Of a stretch of DNA of 64,000 nucleotides, positions 27,195-35,865 are shown piece after piece. The notes beneath the pieces were generated by a model that had not been told where the DNA came from, did no database searches, and was given only the letters and a program-made list of their open reading frames with translations. The stretch's first letter is position 1. Every line of letters starts with the position of its first letter. Source of the DNA: Limnohabitans_A sp048020265. GTDB taxonomy: Bacteria; Pseudomonadota; Gammaproteobacteria; Burkholderiales; Burkholderiaceae_C. The DNA lies in contig NZ_CP171843.1 of the NCBI RefSeq assembly GCF_048020265.1, forward strand, positions 1,736,001 to 1,800,000, read 5' to 3'. Made by a program: the position numbers and the translations under genes.

Positions 27195-27203
27195 TTATCC
27201 ACA
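27195..27203 (+). other. Single perfect DnaA-box match
   Basis: TTATCCACA, the consensus DnaA 9-mer, lies in the 237-bp gap between recC (start 27004) and the HupE-like gene (end 27242). It is isolated: no second box or AT-rich unwinding region is seen, so it is not an origin. It could be chance or a DnaA-responsive site. The rest of this gap shows no clear promoter or terminator. Confidence 0.3.
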
Positions 27204-27241
27204 GCTTTGGGCACGGGGTTTGGGGATACCGCTGCAGGGCA

Positions 27242-28423
27242 TCAGCCCAGCCAGCCGATGCGCTCTAGCGTCCAGAACGCCCCCAGCACCACAACGGCTG
27301 CAGAGCCACCCGCCACCACCACCCAGCGGTAGATGCGGGTGTGGCGCAGCCACCAAGCCACAGGCAAAAACGCGCCCACGATGGCCAGTTGCCCCAGCTC
27401 CACGCCGATGTTGAAGCCGCCCAACGCGGCCAGCAGCGCACTGGCGGGCAGGCCCAGGTCGAGCAAGACGCTGGCAAAGCCAAAGCCGTGCACCAGACCA
27501 AACACAAAGGCCAAACGCCAGCGCTTGAGGGCGCTGAAACCCAGCAAATTGTTCAGCGCAGCCAGCACCACCGAAATGGCAATGGCTGGCTCCACCAGAT
27601 CGGCGGGCGGCGTCAGCCAGCCCGTGATGGTCAAGCCCAACGTGATGGAGTGCGCCACCGTGAAGGCCGTGACGACCGCCAGCACGTCCAGCACCACGGG
27701 CCGAGCTTGCATGGCTGCTTGCCAACGCACCACCTTTTGGCGAGAAGGCTGCAAGGGGGCCAGCACCAAGAGGCTGAGCAGGAAGACGATGTGGTCGATG
27801 CCAATCCAGATGTGCCACACGCCCTCGAGGATGTAGCGCCCCAACACTTTGAGCGGGCTGTTGTCTGCGCGGCCGATGCGGGCCTCTGGTCTTTCAGGGC
27901 TGAGCAAAGCACTGCTTTGGTGGTCCCCCAGATCCACCTTGAGCAAGCCGCGGTGCAGACTGTCCTGCGCAAAGATCAAGTCATAACGCAGCGCCAAACG
28001 GACATCGGCCGCGTCTGCAGCAGAGGACAGCCCCGGGCAACTCACGACCCACTGGGCGCTCAGGTAGGTGCCATCGGCGTGCTCGCTGGCTTGCAGGTCT
28101 GCGCGGCCCAAGGCGCACTCTTGTCCAGCCGCAGCCAGGGCAATGCCCTGCGCCAGCCAGTCGTTCAACTCGGGGCTTCGCGCCTGCGTCTCGCCCCAAG
28201 TGACTTGGCCATCGCGGTTGGCGTCCAGGTCAAAAATCAGGTCAAGGTCCCGCATGTGGACATCGGCCCTGAGTGTCAACGCGGAGCCAGACGTGCTGAG
28301 CGTGAGGTAGCTGTTGCTGCTGGAGTGCGCCTGGGCCACAGGGGTGCTGAGCAGGCTGAACACAGCCAAAGCAGCAGCCACCCACCAGCGCCGCGACACG
28401 CCCTTACTTGGGGAAGTCATCAT
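27242..28423 (-). CDS. HupE/UreJ-family membrane protein with an EF-hand-like loop
   Basis: Multi-pass inner-membrane protein of the HupE/UreJ_2 type, a family linked to metal (nickel/cobalt) transport, though the substrate of this branch is not established. From the ATG at 28423 it has 393 residues: signal peptide (about 12-32, cleaved near AQAHSSS), an exported domain of about 170 residues, then six to seven helices with the family motifs WHIWIGIDHIVFLLSLL, FTVAHSITLGL and GLVHGFGFASVLLDLGLP. The histidines in these motifs are the likely metal ligands. Residues 67-78 (DANRDGQVTWGE) fit a canonical EF-hand calcium loop. The start overlaps the TPR gene stop as ATGA. Confidence 0.85.
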   Translation of the reverse strand: MMTSPSKGVSRRWWVAAALAVFSLLSTPVAQAHSSSNSYLTLSTSGSALTLRADVHMRDLDLIFDLDANRDGQVTWGETQARSPELNDWLAQGIALAAAGQECALGRADLQASEHADGTYLSAQWVVSCPGLSSAADAADVRLALRYDLIFAQDSLHRGLLKVDLGDHQSSALLSPERPEARIGRADNSPLKVLGRYILEGVWHIWIGIDHIVFLLSLLVLAPLQPSRQKVVRWQAAMQARPVVLDVLAVVTAFTVAHSITLGLTITGWLTPPADLVEPAIAISVVLAALNNLLGFSALKRWRLAFVFGLVHGFGFASVLLDLGLPASALLAALGGFNIGVELGQLAIVGAFLPVAWWLRHTRIYRWVVVAGGSAAVVVLGAFWTLERIGWLG

Positions 28424-29703
28424 GGACGCCCCCCGGTCCAACTCGGGTGAGACTGGAGCTGCGCCAGCATCGGCGTCAATTGCGGGTCGGTATAACCGGT
28501 TTTTTCTGCCCACTTGACCACGGGCTCGGCAGCCCGGGCTTGGCCCAAAGCCAGCGCAGCCTGCACAAACAAGAGCGCATCGGGCGGTTCTTTTTGCAAC
28601 TGCCAGTTGTCGATGGACAAAGCCAGCCCCGCTTTCAGGTCGCGCCCGTAGGCAATTTGGTAAATGAGTTTGGGCCGCTCGATCAAGGCCTCTTGCCGCA
28701 AGGCTTGCGACTGAAGCCGCGCTTCCAACTGGCTGGCCAAGCGGCCTTCGTCCGGGTCCTTCAATCCACGACTGGCCAACACCGCCTGCATCAAGAGCGC
28801 ATCGGTCAGGGTCGCAGGGCTGTTTGGGGCATTGCCGCTGCTGGTGGCGGCCATGGCAATGGTTTTGGCTTCGCGGTACTGGCCTTGCTGGTTGAGCAAG
28901 CCTGCCAAGGACAAGCGGATCAGGTGGGACTGGGGACTGGCTTTGAGACGCTGGCTCCAAACATCCAAGGCGCGGGCAGGTTGCCCGGCCACGCGGTGCG
29001 CCTCGCCCAAATGGAAACCCAACCAGTCTTGCGAGGCGGCATCTTGGTAACTGGCGGAGCGTAGGGCCCGGCTCAACATGGCCACCGCTGGCAATGGCTG
29101 GCCTGTGCGGTAGAGCAACACCGCGCGGTAGACCTGGGCTTCTTCTGCGCCGAGCAAGCGGCCCATTTCCTCAATGTCTTTCTGGGCCGCCGTCATGTCG
29201 GCCAAGAGCAGGTGCAAGGCAAAGCGCCAAGACCAAAATTCGGCGCGTGCAGGCTCCAGGGCGATGGCGCGGTTGATGTCTTGCAAGCCATCCTGAAAAT
29301 CGTGAAAGCCTTGCTTGACCAAGCCCCGCAAAAAATAAGCCTCTGCAGGCAGGTCAGCCACCGTCCACCAGGGCTTCAAAGCCGCCTTGGCCGAGCCATA
29401 CCAGCGCAAGTCACCCTCGGTCAGGCCCAGCGTGAAAACCGCTCTGGCATAGGCCAGTGCGGTGAGCAAGTTTTGAGGCTGGGCCCGCCAGGCTTGGTCC
29501 AAAGCCCGCAAAGAATCTGGACGCCCATTGGCCGCGTGCACCGATGCGGACAAAACCACCGCAGATGCAGCGGGCTTGAAACGCTCCTGGGCGACAACAG
29601 GTGACACGGCCAAGAAGACGCCCAAAAGCGTAGTCACAACTGCGCCTGAAATCGGTGGGAAAGCATCACAGCGGTGGCGATGGGTTTTGTCCATGGTTTT
29701 CAT
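28420..29703 (-). CDS. Exported TPR-like protein, partner of the HupE-like protein
   Basis: A 427-residue protein with an N-terminal membrane/signal segment (about 19-40, cleavage near VVAQER) followed by tandem helical repeats of TPR type, for example DFQDGLQDINRAIALEPARA and ALDVWSQRLKASPQ. TPR arrays usually mediate protein contacts, so a periplasmic scaffold role is likely. It is translationally coupled to the HupE-like gene. The ATG at 29703 is used; one at 29694 (MDKTHRHRCD...) is also possible. Exact repeat number and partner are unknown. Confidence 0.7.
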   Translation of the reverse strand: MKTMDKTHRHRCDAFPPISGAVVTTLLGVFLAVSPVVAQERFKPAASAVVLSASVHAANGRPDSLRALDQAWRAQPQNLLTALAYARAVFTLGLTEGDLRWYGSAKAALKPWWTVADLPAEAYFLRGLVKQGFHDFQDGLQDINRAIALEPARAEFWSWRFALHLLLADMTAAQKDIEEMGRLLGAEEAQVYRAVLLYRTGQPLPAVAMLSRALRSASYQDAASQDWLGFHLGEAHRVAGQPARALDVWSQRLKASPQSHLIRLSLAGLLNQQGQYREAKTIAMAATSSGNAPNSPATLTDALLMQAVLASRGLKDPDEGRLASQLEARLQSQALRQEALIERPKLIYQIAYGRDLKAGLALSIDNWQLQKEPPDALLFVQAALALGQARAAEPVVKWAEKTGYTDPQLTPMLAQLQSHPSWTGGRP

Positions 29704-29800
29704 GTGCCTTTGATGCTTGATAGTATGCGTCTGTGTATTGGTTCACACCAATTCACCATTCTTGTCCTTTTTATCAACCTCTCTCCTCCAAGGTGTTTTT

Positions 29801-29953
29801 ATGAAATTCGTGATGACCGCTCTCGTTTCCGCTTTCATGTTGGTGTCCATGCCCGCCTTCGCAGGTGCTCACGGCGGCGGCAAAATGGACGACAAAAAAG
29901 TCGACTGCTCCAAGAAAGAAAACGAATCCAACCCTGCTTGCGTCAAGAAGTAA
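29801..29953 (+). CDS. Very small secreted peptide (50 aa)
   Basis: The ATG at 29801, preceded by CCAAGG as a plausible ribosome-binding site, gives 50 residues: a clean signal peptide (MKFVMTALVSAFMLVSMPAFA) and a mature peptide of about 28 residues that is charged, starts GAHGGGKMDD and contains two cysteines able to form a disulfide. A strong intrinsic terminator follows 21 bp after the stop, supporting a monocistronic transcript. It is divergent from the TPR/HupE pair. Function unknown; a metal-binding or envelope role is conceivable. Confidence 0.7.
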   Translation: MKFVMTALVSAFMLVSMPAFAGAHGGGKMDDKKVDCSKKENESNPACVKK

Positions 29954-29974
29954 ACTTTCTTGCCCTCAGGCCTG

Positions 29975-29997
29975 AACCCCTTTCGAGGGGTTTTTTT
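29975..29997 (+). terminator. Intrinsic terminator of the small secreted peptide gene
   Basis: Perfect stem AACCCCT-TTCG-AGGGGTT (29975-29992) with a UUCG tetraloop, followed by five more T residues. It lies 21 bp after the stop codon at 29953 and 14 bp before the next gene. Confidence 0.93.
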
Positions 29998-30011
29998 ACG
30001 AATTGACCGCC

Positions 30012-30644
30012 ATGCATTTCTACGAACCCCGCCTGGGCCACGGCCTCAAGCACGACCCGTTCAACGCCATCGTGGGCCCCCGCCCCATTGGCTGGGTGTC
30101 CAGCCAAAGCGCCGGCGGCGTGCTGAACCTGGCCCCGTACAGTTTTTTCAGCGCCTTCAACTACGTGCCGCCCGTCATCGGTTTTTCGAGCATTGGGCGC
30201 AAGGATTCGCTCAATAACATCGAGGCCACGGGCGAGTTTGTCTGGAACCTGGTCACCCGCGATCTGGCCGAAGTGATGAACCAGACCTGTGAGGCGGTGC
30301 CACCCGAGGTAAGCGAGTTTGATCTGGCGGGCCTGACGCCTGAAGCATCACGGGTGGTGGGTGTGCCGCGTGTGGCGCAAAGCCCGGTGAGCTTTGAGTG
30401 CCGCTGCACACAAATCCTGCAGCTGCAAGACCTGCAGGGCCAAAAGATCGACACCTGGATGGTGTTTGGCCAGGTGGTAGGCATCCACATCGACGAGCGC
30501 TTGCTCAAGGGCGGGGTGTATGACACGGCCAATGCCGGGCACATTTTGCGCGGGGGCGGCGCAGCGGATTACTTCACCATCGGGCCGGAACAGCTGTTCA
30601 AGATGTACCGCCCCGAAAGCGGTGCCCGCGACCTGCCCAAGTGA
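30012..30644 (+). CDS. Flavin reductase family protein (FMN-binding split barrel)
   Basis: Cytoplasmic protein of the flavin-reductase/DIM6-NTAB type, likely an FMN-binding NAD(P)H:flavin reductase or a small oxidoreductase. From the ATG at 30012 it has 210 residues. NAIVGPRPIGWVSSQSAGGV and NLAPYSFFSAFNYVPPVIGF are the characteristic flavin-binding stretches, followed by KDSLNNIEATGEFVWNLV. Start codons a little upstream (TTG at 30003) are less likely. It stands alone, without a partner monooxygenase nearby. Confidence 0.87.
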   Translation: MHFYEPRLGHGLKHDPFNAIVGPRPIGWVSSQSAGGVLNLAPYSFFSAFNYVPPVIGFSSIGRKDSLNNIEATGEFVWNLVTRDLAEVMNQTCEAVPPEVSEFDLAGLTPEASRVVGVPRVAQSPVSFECRCTQILQLQDLQGQKIDTWMVFGQVVGIHIDERLLKGGVYDTANAGHILRGGGAADYFTIGPEQLFKMYRPESGARDLPK

Positions 30645-30797
30645 GGCCTTGCGGCCCTGCCCCAGCGAAGGGGCAGCGCCTGCGGGTGTCACTTGAGGCG
30701 CAGGTCGAGCGGCAGCGGCTGCGTTAATCTGGGCATCGGCCTTCCGTCTTGCCATCAGGCAGCTGTGGGCCCTTCACCCCAAGTTCAGGACAAAGAC

Positions 30798-31565
30798 ATG
30801 ACCGCACCACTCACAGGACAAGTTGCATGGATCACCGGCGGGGGCAGCGGCATCGGGCTGGCAGGCGCGATAGAGCTGGTCAAGGCCGGGGCCCATGTGG
30901 TGATTTCGGGCCGCAACGCCGCCACCAACGCCAGCGCTTTGGCGGCGCTGCAGGCCGTGGGCAGCGCCGAGGCCCTGCTGCTGGACGTGGCTGACAAGCA
31001 CGCCGTCAAGGCGGCCGTGCAGCCGATTCTGGACCAACATGGGCGCATCGACATTTTGGTGACCAGCGCGGGCACCAATGCCACACAACGCAATTTCGAC
31101 GTGGTCACGCCCGAGGCTTGGGACGATGTGGTGGCCATCAACCTGTCGGGCCTGTTTTATTGCGTGCACGCGGTCCTGCCCGCCATGCGCCAGCAGCAAA
31201 GCGGTTTGATCATCAACGTGTCCTCATGGGCGGGGCTGTACGCATCCAAGCTGACTGGCCCGGCCTACAACGCCACCAAACGTGCGGTGTTGGCGCTGAC
31301 CGAGTCCATCAACATGGAAGAATGCACCCACGGCATCCGCGCCACCTCGCTCTTGCCCGGCGAAGTGGCCACGCCCATTCTGGACAAGCGGCCCGTGCCG
31401 CCGTCTGCCGAGCAGCGAGATCGCATGGTGCAGGCCGAAGACATGGGACAGGCCATCCTGTTTGTGGCGCAGATGCCGGCTCGCACCTGCATCAACGAGT
31501 TGATCATCTCCCCCACCTTCAACCGCTTTTACACAGGCGGGCTGGAGACACCGCCCAAGCGCTGA
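30798..31565 (+). CDS. Short-chain dehydrogenase/reductase (SDR)
   Basis: Classical SDR of 255 residues from the ATG at 30798. The cofactor motif TGGGSGIG (about residues 13-20), the ILVTSAGTNA segment in place of the usual NNAG, the catalytic serine in INVSSWAGLY and the YNATK catalytic pair are all present. Glycine-motif context and acidic residues do not settle NAD versus NADP. The substrate is unknown. The EamA exporter gene starts 10 bp downstream, so the two are probably cotranscribed. Confidence 0.88.
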   Translation: MTAPLTGQVAWITGGGSGIGLAGAIELVKAGAHVVISGRNAATNASALAALQAVGSAEALLLDVADKHAVKAAVQPILDQHGRIDILVTSAGTNATQRNFDVVTPEAWDDVVAINLSGLFYCVHAVLPAMRQQQSGLIINVSSWAGLYASKLTGPAYNATKRAVLALTESINMEECTHGIRATSLLPGEVATPILDKRPVPPSAEQRDRMVQAEDMGQAILFVAQMPARTCINELIISPTFNRFYTGGLETPPKR

Positions 31566-31575
31566 GCCTGCCCCG

Positions 31576-32466
31576 ATGAGTCAGCTTTTCAGCGACAGCG
31601 CCCGGCACCGCCGCATCGGCATTGCGCTGGTGACGGTGACCACCTTGATGTTTGCGGTGCTCGACGCATCGGCCAAGTGGCTGGTGCTCACCCTGCCCGT
31701 GATGCAGGTGGTGTGGATGCGCTTTCTCACGCATTCGCTGTTTTCCATTGCGGTGTTCGCGCCATCGCTCAAAGGCGATCTGCTGCGCTGGCGGCACCCG
31801 CGTTTGCAGTTGCTGCGCGGCTTGATGCTGGCGGCCATGACCGGCCTGAACTTCTGGGCCTTGCAGTATTTGCAGCTGGCCGAGACTGGGGCAATGCAGT
31901 TTTCCGTGCCGATTTTGATTGCGCTGCTGTCGGCCTGGTGGTTGGGCGAGCGGCTGGACGCCAAGCGTTGGCTGGCCATTGCGGTGGGCTTTGCGGGGGT
32001 GCTGGTCATCATCCGCCCCGGCAGCCAAGGCTTTCACCCAGCCATCTTGCTGTCGGCGCTCAATGCCATTTTGTATGCGCTCTTCAACATGATGACGCGG
32101 CATCTGGCCAGCAGCGAAAACCCGGCCACCACACAAATGACCTCGGCGGTGGTGGCCACTTTGGCCCTGACGCCCGTGGCGCTGTGGCAATGGCAACAAC
32201 CGGCCACGCTGCTGGAATGGTGCGTGATGGCGCTGGCGGGTTTGTGCGGCGGCATTGGCCACCACTTTGTGGCTGTGGCGCACCGCTATGCCTCGGCGGC
32301 GGTGCTGGGGCCATTTTTGTACCAGCAGATCGTTTACATGACGGTGCTGGGTTGGCTGGTGTTTGGCCAGGTGCCCGACCTGCCCGTGGTGCTGGGCGCT
32401 TTGGTGGTGGTGGCCAGTGGCCTGTATTTGCTGTGGCGCGAGTTTCAGGGTACCCACCACGACTGA
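31576..32466 (+). CDS. DMT-superfamily (EamA) transporter
   Basis: Inner-membrane transporter of 296 residues with about ten transmembrane helices in two EamA repeats; the second begins near NAILYALFNMMTRHLASSE. The first repeat includes FAVLDASAKWLVLTLPVMQV and the glycine-rich AIAVGFAGVLVIIRPGSQ. Relatives export amino acids or metabolites, or import nucleotide-sugar-like solutes; the substrate cannot be predicted. It is cotranscribed with the SDR (10 bp gap). Confidence 0.87.
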   Translation: MSQLFSDSARHRRIGIALVTVTTLMFAVLDASAKWLVLTLPVMQVVWMRFLTHSLFSIAVFAPSLKGDLLRWRHPRLQLLRGLMLAAMTGLNFWALQYLQLAETGAMQFSVPILIALLSAWWLGERLDAKRWLAIAVGFAGVLVIIRPGSQGFHPAILLSALNAILYALFNMMTRHLASSENPATTQMTSAVVATLALTPVALWQWQQPATLLEWCVMALAGLCGGIGHHFVAVAHRYASAAVLGPFLYQQIVYMTVLGWLVFGQVPDLPVVLGALVVVASGLYLLWREFQGTHHD

Positions 32467-32573
32467 TGCACTGAACGCTGGTTTCAGTCAGATCGGTGAC
32501 ACCCAGCCTGCCGACCCGCACACAAGATGTGAGCATGCCTGTTGCATTTGGGTTGACTTCAAAGGAGTCTCGC

Positions 32574-33635
32574 ATGTCTTCTTCTCCTCGCTGGAAAAAC
32601 CGCCCACCGGGCTCGAACTGGGGCGACTTCGGGCCTGACGACCAATGCGGTCGGATGAACCTTTTGACGCCTGAAAAAGTCCTGCAAGGCATGCAAGAAG
32701 TGCGAACGGGACGGACCTTCAACCTGAGCCTGCCGCTGGATTTTCCGGGCGGCAACGTGCTCAATCCCCGGCGTCAGCCACCCGTGCTGCGCCCCACCTT
32801 GCGCGGCGACAAGCCCAACATGAACTACCAGCTCTGGTGTGACGACCCGGCCTGCACCGATGTGGTGTGCGACGACCTGGCGATCCTGCATTTGCAGTAC
32901 AGCACCCAGTGGGACAGCCTGGCGCATGTGGGCTCGATGTTCGACGCCAACGGCGACGGCGTGCCCGAGCCGGTTTATTACAACGGCTTTCGTGCGGGCA
33001 CCGATGTCGTGGGGCCCAGCAACGGATCGGGGGCGGGTATTTTTGGTTTTCCCGAGATCGCCCGCGAATCGACGTCAAAGGCCAAGGCCTTGGGCATCGA
33101 GAAAATGTCCGAGCGCTGCGTGCAGGGCCGTGCGGTCATGATCGACCTGCATGCCCATCTGGGCCGCGAGCGGGTGCGGGTGGGCTACGACATGCTGATG
33201 GACATCCTGCACCAGGACAGGGTGGTGGTGGAGCCCGGCGATATGGTGTGTCTGCACACGGGCTTTGCACAGATGCTGCTGGAGATGAACAAACAGCCCG
33301 ATCCGCATGCGGTGGAAAACTCTTGCGCTGTGCTAGAAGGACGCGACGAACGGCTGCTGCAGTGGATCACCGATTCGGGCCTGGTAGCGCTGATCGCCGA
33401 CAACTACGCTGTTGAAGGCTTGCCCGCCACACCCCGACCCGGCAGCTGCGCGGCTTTGCCCTTGCACGAGCATTGCCTGTTCAAGCTGGGCGTGCACCTG
33501 GGCGAGATCTGGCACCTCACCCCCCTGGCCAACTGGCTGCGTGCGGCTGGCCGCTCGCGCTTTTTACTCACGGCCCCTCCGCTGCGCCTGCCGGGGGCCA
33601 TTGGCTCGCCGGCCACGCCCATCGCGACCGTTTGA
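32574..33635 (+). CDS. Cyclase-family metal-dependent hydrolase
   Basis: Protein of the cyclase family (Pfam Cyclase; includes kynurenine formamidase and isatin hydrolase), 353 residues from the ATG at 32574, which has AAAGGAG at good spacing. The putative metal site is in STQWDSLAHVGSMFD. VCLHTGFAQML and ADNYAVEG are other family segments, although the canonical HxGTHxDxPxH is relaxed. The reaction is unknown: probably hydrolysis of an amide or lactone. It lies upstream of a cyclodeaminase/oxidase pair (138 bp gap), and the group may be one catabolic unit. Confidence 0.82.
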   Translation: MSSSPRWKNRPPGSNWGDFGPDDQCGRMNLLTPEKVLQGMQEVRTGRTFNLSLPLDFPGGNVLNPRRQPPVLRPTLRGDKPNMNYQLWCDDPACTDVVCDDLAILHLQYSTQWDSLAHVGSMFDANGDGVPEPVYYNGFRAGTDVVGPSNGSGAGIFGFPEIARESTSKAKALGIEKMSERCVQGRAVMIDLHAHLGRERVRVGYDMLMDILHQDRVVVEPGDMVCLHTGFAQMLLEMNKQPDPHAVENSCAVLEGRDERLLQWITDSGLVALIADNYAVEGLPATPRPGSCAALPLHEHCLFKLGVHLGEIWHLTPLANWLRAAGRSRFLLTAPPLRLPGAIGSPATPIATV

Positions 33636-33773
33636 GGCCCCGAGCTGTGATGGCCCCTGGCCCTTGACCTCCATCGATGTGGGTTCCCGCCACTGAATCC
33701 TGCAGGTGACTGCCCAGATCGGTTAGGCATGCTTGAATAAGCGCTTGCCCTAGCGACCCCCTGGAGACAAGCC

Positions 33774-34697
33774 ATGGTTCATTATTTTGACGAAGCCCGC
33801 GTGCAACAACTGCTGAGCGTGCCCGATTTGCTGCAAGGCGTGCGCGAAGCCTTGGTGGCGCTGACGCTGGGCCAGGTGGTGCAGCCGCTGCGCATGGTCA
33901 TGCCGATTGGCGAGGCCTCCAACGATGGCCTGCTGTTTTTGAAACCCGCACAACTGGGCGATGCCTTGAGCACCAAGCTCATCACGCTGGTGCCAGGCAA
34001 TGCGCAAAAGGGCTTGCCCACCCTGCTGAGCACCATTGTGCTGATGGACCCGGCCACGGGCCAGACGCTGGCGGTGATGGAGGGCAACACCATCACCGCG
34101 ATGCGCACGGCAGCCGCCTCTGCCGTGGCGGCCGATGCGCTGGTGCCACGCACACCGCAGGTGGTGGCCATGCTGGGCAGCGGTGTGCTGGCGCGCAGCC
34201 ACGCGCAAATGCTGCGTGCCGTGCGCGAGGTGTCCGAGATTCGGGTTTGGAGCCCCAACGCTGCCAACGCGCAGCAGTGCGCACACGACATTGGCGGTGT
34301 GACCTGCGCCAGCGCCGAACAAGCGGTACGCGGGGCCGACATCGTCTGCACCGTGACCAATGCGAGTGAGCCGGTGCTGCAGGGCGCCTGGCTCAAGCCC
34401 GGTGCCTTTGTGGCGGCGGTGGGTGCGCCCCGCCCCACTTGGCGCGAGCTGGACGACGCGGCCATGCAGCATTGGGTGGTGGCCGATCAGCGCGAAGCGG
34501 CCGAAAAAGAATCGGGCGATGTGATGCTGTCAGGCGCGCGGGTGGCGGCCGAAATTGGCGAAGTGTTGTGCGGTCGCGTGGCGCCACCACCTGCGGGCAC
34601 CACCATCGTTTTCAAATCTCTGGGCCAGGCGGTGGAAGACACGGTGGCGGCCCGTCTGGTCTACCGCGCGGCATTGGCCGAAGGCGCTCGTCCATGA
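33774..34697 (+). CDS. Ornithine cyclodeaminase / mu-crystallin family protein
   Basis: A 307-residue NAD(P)-dependent protein of the OCD/mu-crystallin family. The family includes ornithine cyclodeaminase, alanine dehydrogenase and ketimine or pyrroline-2-carboxylate reductases. The Rossmann motif VVAMLGSGVLARSHAQML and the substrate-side GNTITAMRTAAASAVAADAL, with conserved Met-Arg-Thr, are clear. The ATG at 33774 is preceded by GGAGACAAGCC. Its stop overlaps the start of the FAD oxidoreductase gene by 4 bp. The substrate is unknown; an imine-reductase role in partnership with the oxidase is an inference. Confidence 0.85.
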   Translation: MVHYFDEARVQQLLSVPDLLQGVREALVALTLGQVVQPLRMVMPIGEASNDGLLFLKPAQLGDALSTKLITLVPGNAQKGLPTLLSTIVLMDPATGQTLAVMEGNTITAMRTAAASAVAADALVPRTPQVVAMLGSGVLARSHAQMLRAVREVSEIRVWSPNAANAQQCAHDIGGVTCASAEQAVRGADIVCTVTNASEPVLQGAWLKPGAFVAAVGAPRPTWRELDDAAMQHWVVADQREAAEKESGDVMLSGARVAAEIGEVLCGRVAPPPAGTTIVFKSLGQAVEDTVAARLVYRAALAEGARP

Positions 34698-35863
34698 GCC
34701 GCGCCGATGTGGTGATTGTGGGCAGCGGCGTGATAGGTGCGGCCACGGCCTATTGGCTGACCCGCCTGCAGCCTGGCTTGAAAGTGACGCTGATCGAATC
34801 GGACACGCGCTACGAAAAAGCCTCCTCTTCACTGTCGGCCAGCTCGATCCGCCAGCAGTTCACCTGCCCGGTCAACATCCGCCTGAGTCAATTCGGCATC
34901 GCTTTTTTGCGCGAGGCCGAGCAGCACCTGGGCCTGCCCGACCACCCGGTGGCGCTGGGTTTGCAAGAGCCCGGCTATTTGTACCTGGCCCAGCCCGAGC
35001 AAACAGCAGCCCTGCGCACCGCACACCAGATACAAAAACAGACCGGGGCCGATGTGGCCCTGCTGGGCCCCGAGGCCCTGCGCCAGCGTTACCCCTGGTT
35101 GAACGTGGACGATGTGGCCCTGGGCAGCCTGGGCCTGAGCGGTGAGGGTTGGTTTGATGGCCCGGCGCTGCACCAGGCGTTTTTGAAAAAAGCCATGGCG
35201 CAAGGCGTGCAACGCCTGCACGACCGGGTAGTGGGCCTGGACCACACCAACACGCACATCAGCGCCGTGCGTCTGGCCAGCGGCGGCAGCTTGTCCTGCG
35301 GCCAAGTGGTCAATGCCGCGGGGCCTTGGGCTGGCGAAGTGGCGGCCATGGCCGGGGTGCACCTGCCCATCGAGGCGGCGCGGCGCACGGTGTTTGTGCT
35401 GTCTTGCCCCGAGCCGCTGCCGCAATGCCCCTTGCTGATCGACCCGAGCGGCTGGTGGCTGCGACCCGAGGGTCGTTTTTTGATCAGCGGTGCAGAGCCT
35501 TTGCACACCGAGCCCGATCTGCCGCTTGACCCCGACTGGACCGAATGGAACGACGAACAATGGGCATCCCTGGCGCATCGCATTCCAGCGCTGGCCGCCC
35601 TGCGGGTGGAGCGGGCCTGGGCGGGATATTACGAGATGAACACCTTCGATCACAACGCCGTGATCGGCCCACACCCGGATTTGCGCAACCTGTATTTCAT
35701 CAACGGGTTTTCCGGCCACGGCATGCAACATGCGGCAGGCGCTGGTTTGGCGCTGGCCGAGTGGGTGCTGCAAGGAAAGCCCATCACGATTGCCGTCGAT
35801 GAGCTGGGATTTGAACGCCTGCAACAAAACCGCCCGCTGCGCGAGTTGGCAGTGATCGGCTGA
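34694..35863 (+). CDS. FAD-dependent amine/amino-acid oxidoreductase (DAO family)
   Basis: FAD-dependent oxidoreductase of the DAO/sarcosine-oxidase-like family, 389 residues from the ATG at 34694. The ADP-binding motif VVIVGSGVIGAATAYWLTRL is at residues about 5-25. The C-terminal FAD motif NLYFINGFSGHGMQHAAGAG is typical of glycine/D-amino-acid oxidase relatives. An ATGA overlap couples it to the ornithine-cyclodeaminase-like gene. The likely reaction is oxidation of a secondary amine or amino acid to an imine; the substrate is unknown. Confidence 0.87.
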   Translation: MSRADVVIVGSGVIGAATAYWLTRLQPGLKVTLIESDTRYEKASSSLSASSIRQQFTCPVNIRLSQFGIAFLREAEQHLGLPDHPVALGLQEPGYLYLAQPEQTAALRTAHQIQKQTGADVALLGPEALRQRYPWLNVDDVALGSLGLSGEGWFDGPALHQAFLKKAMAQGVQRLHDRVVGLDHTNTHISAVRLASGGSLSCGQVVNAAGPWAGEVAAMAGVHLPIEAARRTVFVLSCPEPLPQCPLLIDPSGWWLRPEGRFLISGAEPLHTEPDLPLDPDWTEWNDEQWASLAHRIPALAALRVERAWAGYYEMNTFDHNAVIGPHPDLRNLYFINGFSGHGMQHAAGAGLALAEWVLQGKPITIAVDELGFERLQQNRPLRELAVIG

Positions 35864-35865
35864 GG

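Noticed and set aside
27195..27203. DnaA box as a replication origin
   Set aside because: Only one 9-mer, no AT-rich unwinding region and no dnaA/dnaN neighbours. A single match may be chance.
29737..29752. Palindrome ATTGGT-TCAC-ACCAAT upstream of the small secreted peptide gene
   Set aside because: Could be an operator, but no regulator is nearby and no family consensus fits; evidence was too thin for a feature.
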